Assembly: GCA_015494815.1 (NCBI GenBank)
Contig: WGAK01000059.1
Location: 1-7,287 of the forward strand
Direction: 5' to 3'
Length of the DNA: 7,287 nucleotides
Source of the DNA: Anaerolineales bacterium
GTDB lineage: Bacteria; Chloroflexota; Anaerolineae; Anaerolineales; DRMV01
Below are positions 5,215-7,287 of the stretch, piece after piece. Positions within the stretch are counted from its first letter, which is position 1; each line of letters opens with the position of its first letter. The position numbers and the translations under genes were made by a program. Under the pieces are notes generated by a model that saw only the letters and a list, made by a program, of their open reading frames with translations, did not search any database and was not told the origin of the DNA.

Positions 5215-7113
5215 TCAGGACTTGCGCCCAAAGGCGTACCAGGCCGCGCCGGCCAGCACCAGCACGCCCACGACCCACACCCAGGTGGGCAGGCCGGCCT
5301 CGGCTTCGGCGGCCGGGGCCTCGGTGGGCGCGGTGGTCGCCGCGGGTTGCGGCACCGGCGTGGCCGTGGGAGCCGCGGTCGGCTCCGCGGTGGGCGCCTC
5401 GGTGGGCTCCTCCGTGGCCGCTTCGGTGGGCGCCGCGGTGGGTTCCGCCGCGGTCACCTGGGTGATGCGGCCCTCCAGTTCCGCTTGCACGGGCGAGTGC
5501 TCCGCGATGTAATCCATGACCACATCGGCCAGCAGCGGACCGAAGTCGTAGGCGTTCATGGCCTTCTCCGCGAACACCGCGTACTCGTCGCCGCCGTTGC
5601 GGATGAAGTTGTTGGCCGCCACCTTGTACACGGCCTCGGGGTCCAGCGGTTCCCAACCGCCGTCCGCGGTGCGCACCTCAACGCTGACAATGCGCTCACC
5701 CGCGGGCTTGGTGGGGTCCCAACTGTAGCGCAGCCCCGACACCTGCAAGAAGCGGCCGGTGCCCTCGTTCTCGGGATTCTCGGCCCGGCTCACGCCGTTC
5801 TCCAGCGCGGTCAGCAGGTCCGCGCCCTTGATTTCGAAAGTGGCAATGGTATTGCCGAAGGGCAGCACTTCCAACACCTGGCCCACGGTCACCGGCCCCG
5901 CGGGGATGCTGGCCCGGATGCCGCCGCCGTTTTGCAGCGCAATTTGCACGCCTTGCGCCTGGGTGGCCCACAGGATGGCGTCGGTGACCAGGTTGCCCAT
6001 GGTGCACTCGGCAAAGCGGCACGACTCACGCGAGCCGTCCAGGTCTACCGCGGTCTCGCCGATGACCTGTTGCCGCAGTTCGTTCAAGGGCTGGGCCAGT
6101 TCTTCGACGCGGGCCAGCACTTCGGGGTCCTGCTCCACGTTCGCGTCCAGCAAGATGGGCTCGCCTTCCCAGGTCTGGGCCACGCCGTCCGCGGAGAAGG
6201 TCACCTTGATGAAGCCCAGGTAACGGCCAAAGGAGCCGTCTTGCACGATGAGCACAGGCTCGCCGCGCGCGGATTCGACCACCGTGGGATAGGGGCCTTT
6301 GGCCTTGTCGCTGGTGTTGGACAGGAAGGTGTGGCTGTGCCCGCCGACGATGATGTCCACGCCCTCGACCTGGGCCGCCAGGCTCTGGTCGGGCACATAG
6401 CCCAGGTGCGACAACACGATGATGATGTTGACGCCCTGGTCCTCGAGTTCCGCGGCGTATTGCTGCACCGCGGCCACGGGGTCGGTGAAGGTCACATTGG
6501 GGCCCGCGCTGGAGAGGATGCCGGTGAGGTCGGTGACCACGCCGATGACGCCCACCTGGGTGCCGTTGACATCCAGCACCACATAGGGCTGCAGCAACCC
6601 GGCCAGGTCGGGGTCGTTGCTCGCGTCCACATTGGCCCCCAGCACGGGGAAGTCCACGCCCTGCACGAAGTCGGCCAGGGTGCTCGGGCCGGCGTCAAAT
6701 TCGTGGTTGCCCACGGACATCACATCGTAGCCCATCCAGTTCATGAATTCCTGGGTGGCCTCACCCTTGTATTGGGTGAAGAACAGGGTGCCCTGGAACT
6801 CGTCGCCCGCGTCCAGCAGCAACGCGTCGGGGTATTCGGCCCGAATTTCGTTGATTTTGGTCATGCGGCGGGCCACACCGCCAAAACATTTACCTTCGGC
6901 CGCGTCTTCTTCGTCGCAAAAGCCGCCATATTTGTTGAACTGCTCGATGTGGGCATGCACATCGTTGGTGTGCATGATGACCAGAGTCGGGCCATCCTCC
7001 TGGGTCGTGGTGGCCGCGCCATCCGCGGCGCCTACCGCGATGCGGGCCGCGGACCAGCCAAAGCCAAGGACCACCACGGCCATCAGAGCCCAGCCTATTT
7101 TTCGCCACTGCAT
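5215..7113 (-). CDS. Secreted, membrane-anchored 5'-nucleotidase, UshA/CD73-like
   Basis: A 632-residue enzyme predicted to hydrolyse extracellular nucleoside monophosphates, chiefly AMP, to nucleoside and phosphate. It begins with a signal sequence (residues 1 to about 30, hydrophobic core 'ALMAVVVLGFGW'). The metallophosphatase domain follows, with Asp51 and His53 (DVHAH), Asp104 (GDEFQG), Asn136-His137 (GNHEFD), His236, and His259/His261 (GGHSH). The C-terminal substrate domain has Arg366, Asn395 and Arg400 (NGGGIR), Phe455 (FLQVSG), Phe503 and Asp509 (NFIRNGGDEY). These correspond to the AMP contacts of human CD73. Cys66/Cys76 and Cys365/Cys370 align with two CD73 disulfides. Residues about 553-605 are a Pro/Thr/Ala/Glu stalk, followed by a transmembrane helix (about 609-628) and a basic 'RKS' end, so the enzyme should be tethered outside the cell. 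The start at 7113 has AGGAGGA seven bases upstream. An extended -10 promoter precedes the gene and a hairpin terminator follows it. Confidence 0.94.
   Translation of the reverse strand: MQWRKIGWALMAVVVLGFGWSAARIAVGAADGAATTTQEDGPTLVIMHTNDVHAHIEQFNKYGGFCDEEDAAEGKCFGGVARRMTKINEIRAEYPDALLLDAGDEFQGTLFFTQYKGEATQEFMNWMGYDVMSVGNHEFDAGPSTLADFVQGVDFPVLGANVDASNDPDLAGLLQPYVVLDVNGTQVGVIGVVTDLTGILSSAGPNVTFTDPVAAVQQYAAELEDQGVNIIIVLSHLGYVPDQSLAAQVEGVDIIVGGHSHTFLSNTSDKAKGPYPTVVESARGEPVLIVQDGSFGRYLGFIKVTFSADGVAQTWEGEPILLDANVEQDPEVLARVEELAQPLNELRQQVIGETAVDLDGSRESCRFAECTMGNLVTDAILWATQAQGVQIALQNGGGIRASIPAGPVTVGQVLEVLPFGNTIATFEIKGADLLTALENGVSRAENPENEGTGRFLQVSGLRYSWDPTKPAGERIVSVEVRTADGGWEPLDPEAVYKVAANNFIRNGGDEYAVFAEKAMNAYDFGPLLADVVMDYIAEHSPVQAELEGRITQVTAAEPTAAPTEAATEEPTEAPTAEPTAAPTATPVPQPAATTAPTEAPAAEAEAGLPTWVWVVGVLVLAGAAWYAFGRKS
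5296..5448 (-). repeat. Degenerate Pro/Thr/Ala/Glu-coding repeat (surface stalk)
   Basis: This segment of the nucleotidase gene encodes about 50 residues made of irregular units such as 'AEPTAAPT', 'EEPTEAPT' and 'APTATPVP'. At DNA level it shows as recurring 'gtgggcgcc'- and 'ggtgggctcc'-like words on the plus strand. It joins the catalytic domains to the transmembrane helix. Such stretches are often O-glycosylated or act as spacers, and they can change length by slippage. Confidence 0.75.
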
Positions 7114-7120
7114 GGGACAA

Positions 7121-7127
7121 TCCTCCT
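7121..7127 (-). promoter_or_regulatory. Ribosome binding site of the 5'-nucleotidase gene
   Basis: The minus strand reads AGGAGGA, seven bases before the ATG at 7113-7111. This strong match at a normal distance supports that start codon. Confidence 0.85.
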
Positions 7128-7181
7128 GAGATTACGGGGGTTGGGGAAGGGAAACGCAAGGTTGACGCCACGACGGGGGAC

Positions 7182-7190
7182 ATTATACCA
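7182..7190 (-). promoter_or_regulatory. Extended -10 promoter of the 5'-nucleotidase gene
   Basis: The minus strand reads TGGTATAAT, a perfect TATAAT with the TG of an extended -10. Transcription would start near 7175 and leave a leader of about 60 bases. The segment 17 bases upstream (7205-7210 on the minus strand, GGGCAC) does not resemble TTGACA, which fits an extended -10 promoter that needs no good -35. Confidence 0.65.
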
Positions 7191-7222
7191 AGACCGCGCG
7201 TCCGGTGCCCGGCTCCCTCCCG

Positions 7223-7231
7223 TGTTATACT
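7223..7231 (+). promoter_or_regulatory. Extended -10 promoter of the rightward gene
   Basis: The plus strand reads TGTTATACT, a TATACT box with the TG of an extended -10. It lies about 30 bases before the GTG start at 7261, so the leader would be short, about 23 bases. No good -35 box lies at the usual distance (7203-7208, CGGTGC). It points away from the nucleotidase promoter. Confidence 0.55.
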
Positions 7232-7249
7232 TCCCCCACGTCCATCTGC

Positions 7250-7256
7250 GGAGGTG
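7250..7256 (+). promoter_or_regulatory. Ribosome binding site of the rightward gene
   Basis: GGAGGTG lies four bases before a GTG codon at 7261-7263, a good Shine-Dalgarno match that marks the start of a gene cut by the window end. Confidence 0.65.
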
Positions 7257-7260
7257 CCCG

Positions 7261-7287
7261 GTGCGTTTGCGTTTGGTTCGTCTGACA
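7261..7287 (+). CDS. Start of an unidentified gene, 3'-truncated by the window edge
   Basis: Only nine codons are visible, beginning with GTG and reading as 'MRLRLVRLT'. The start is supported by a ribosome binding site and an extended -10 promoter upstream. The alternating basic and hydrophobic residues could be the beginning of a signal sequence or membrane segment, but too little is present to assign a function. Confidence 0.5.

Noticed and set aside
5233..5310. Sortase sorting signal at the nucleotidase C-terminus ('LPTWV', hydrophobic helix, basic tail)
   Set aside because: The motif lacks the Thr-Gly of LPxTG, and the LPTW lies at the edge of the helix itself. A plain transmembrane anchor explains it.

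Overview
The window is very G+C-rich bacterial DNA, roughly 70% by eye. It carries five genes, two of them cut by the window edges. Several traits suggest a Chloroflexota (Anaerolineae-like) bacterium: Pro/Thr/Ala-rich surface linkers in all three exported proteins, an Ala-rich 'ATVAAAVQATLAAA' type segment just after a signal sequence, and a LysM/M23 protein of a style I associate with that phylum. This placement is inferred from protein style, not from a marker gene. I see no tRNA, rRNA, CRISPR array, insertion sequence or phage genes.

Left part, plus strand. Positions 1-1289 hold the 3' part of a LysM/M23 cell-wall hydrolase gene. Ten bases later (1300-3783) comes a large superfamily 2 DNA helicase of the MrfA/YprA (DUF1998/MZB) repair family. 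An apparently intact HNH nuclease domain is nested inside its C-terminal region, and this is the most unusual object in the window.

Middle, minus strand. Positions 3755-5047 encode an exported protein, possibly a lipoprotein, with a low-complexity stalk and a beta-rich, propeller-like body of unknown function. Its 3' end overlaps the 3' end of the helicase gene by 29 bases. Upstream of it is a 167-base spacer holding a hairpin terminator for the next gene and a candidate promoter. Then, still on the minus strand, positions 5215-7113 encode a secreted and membrane-anchored 5'-nucleotidase. It keeps the metal ligands, the AMP-binding residues and two cysteine pairs known from animal CD73.

Right edge. 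Positions 7114-7260 are a divergent promoter region with one extended -10 box facing each way and a GGAGG ribosome binding site. A GTG codon at 7261 opens a further plus-strand gene that runs off the window.

The genes do not form one pathway. Three encode envelope proteins (wall hydrolysis, unknown surface protein, extracellular nucleotide salvage) and one encodes a predicted DNA repair or defence helicase-nuclease. Only the first two genes look co-transcribed.
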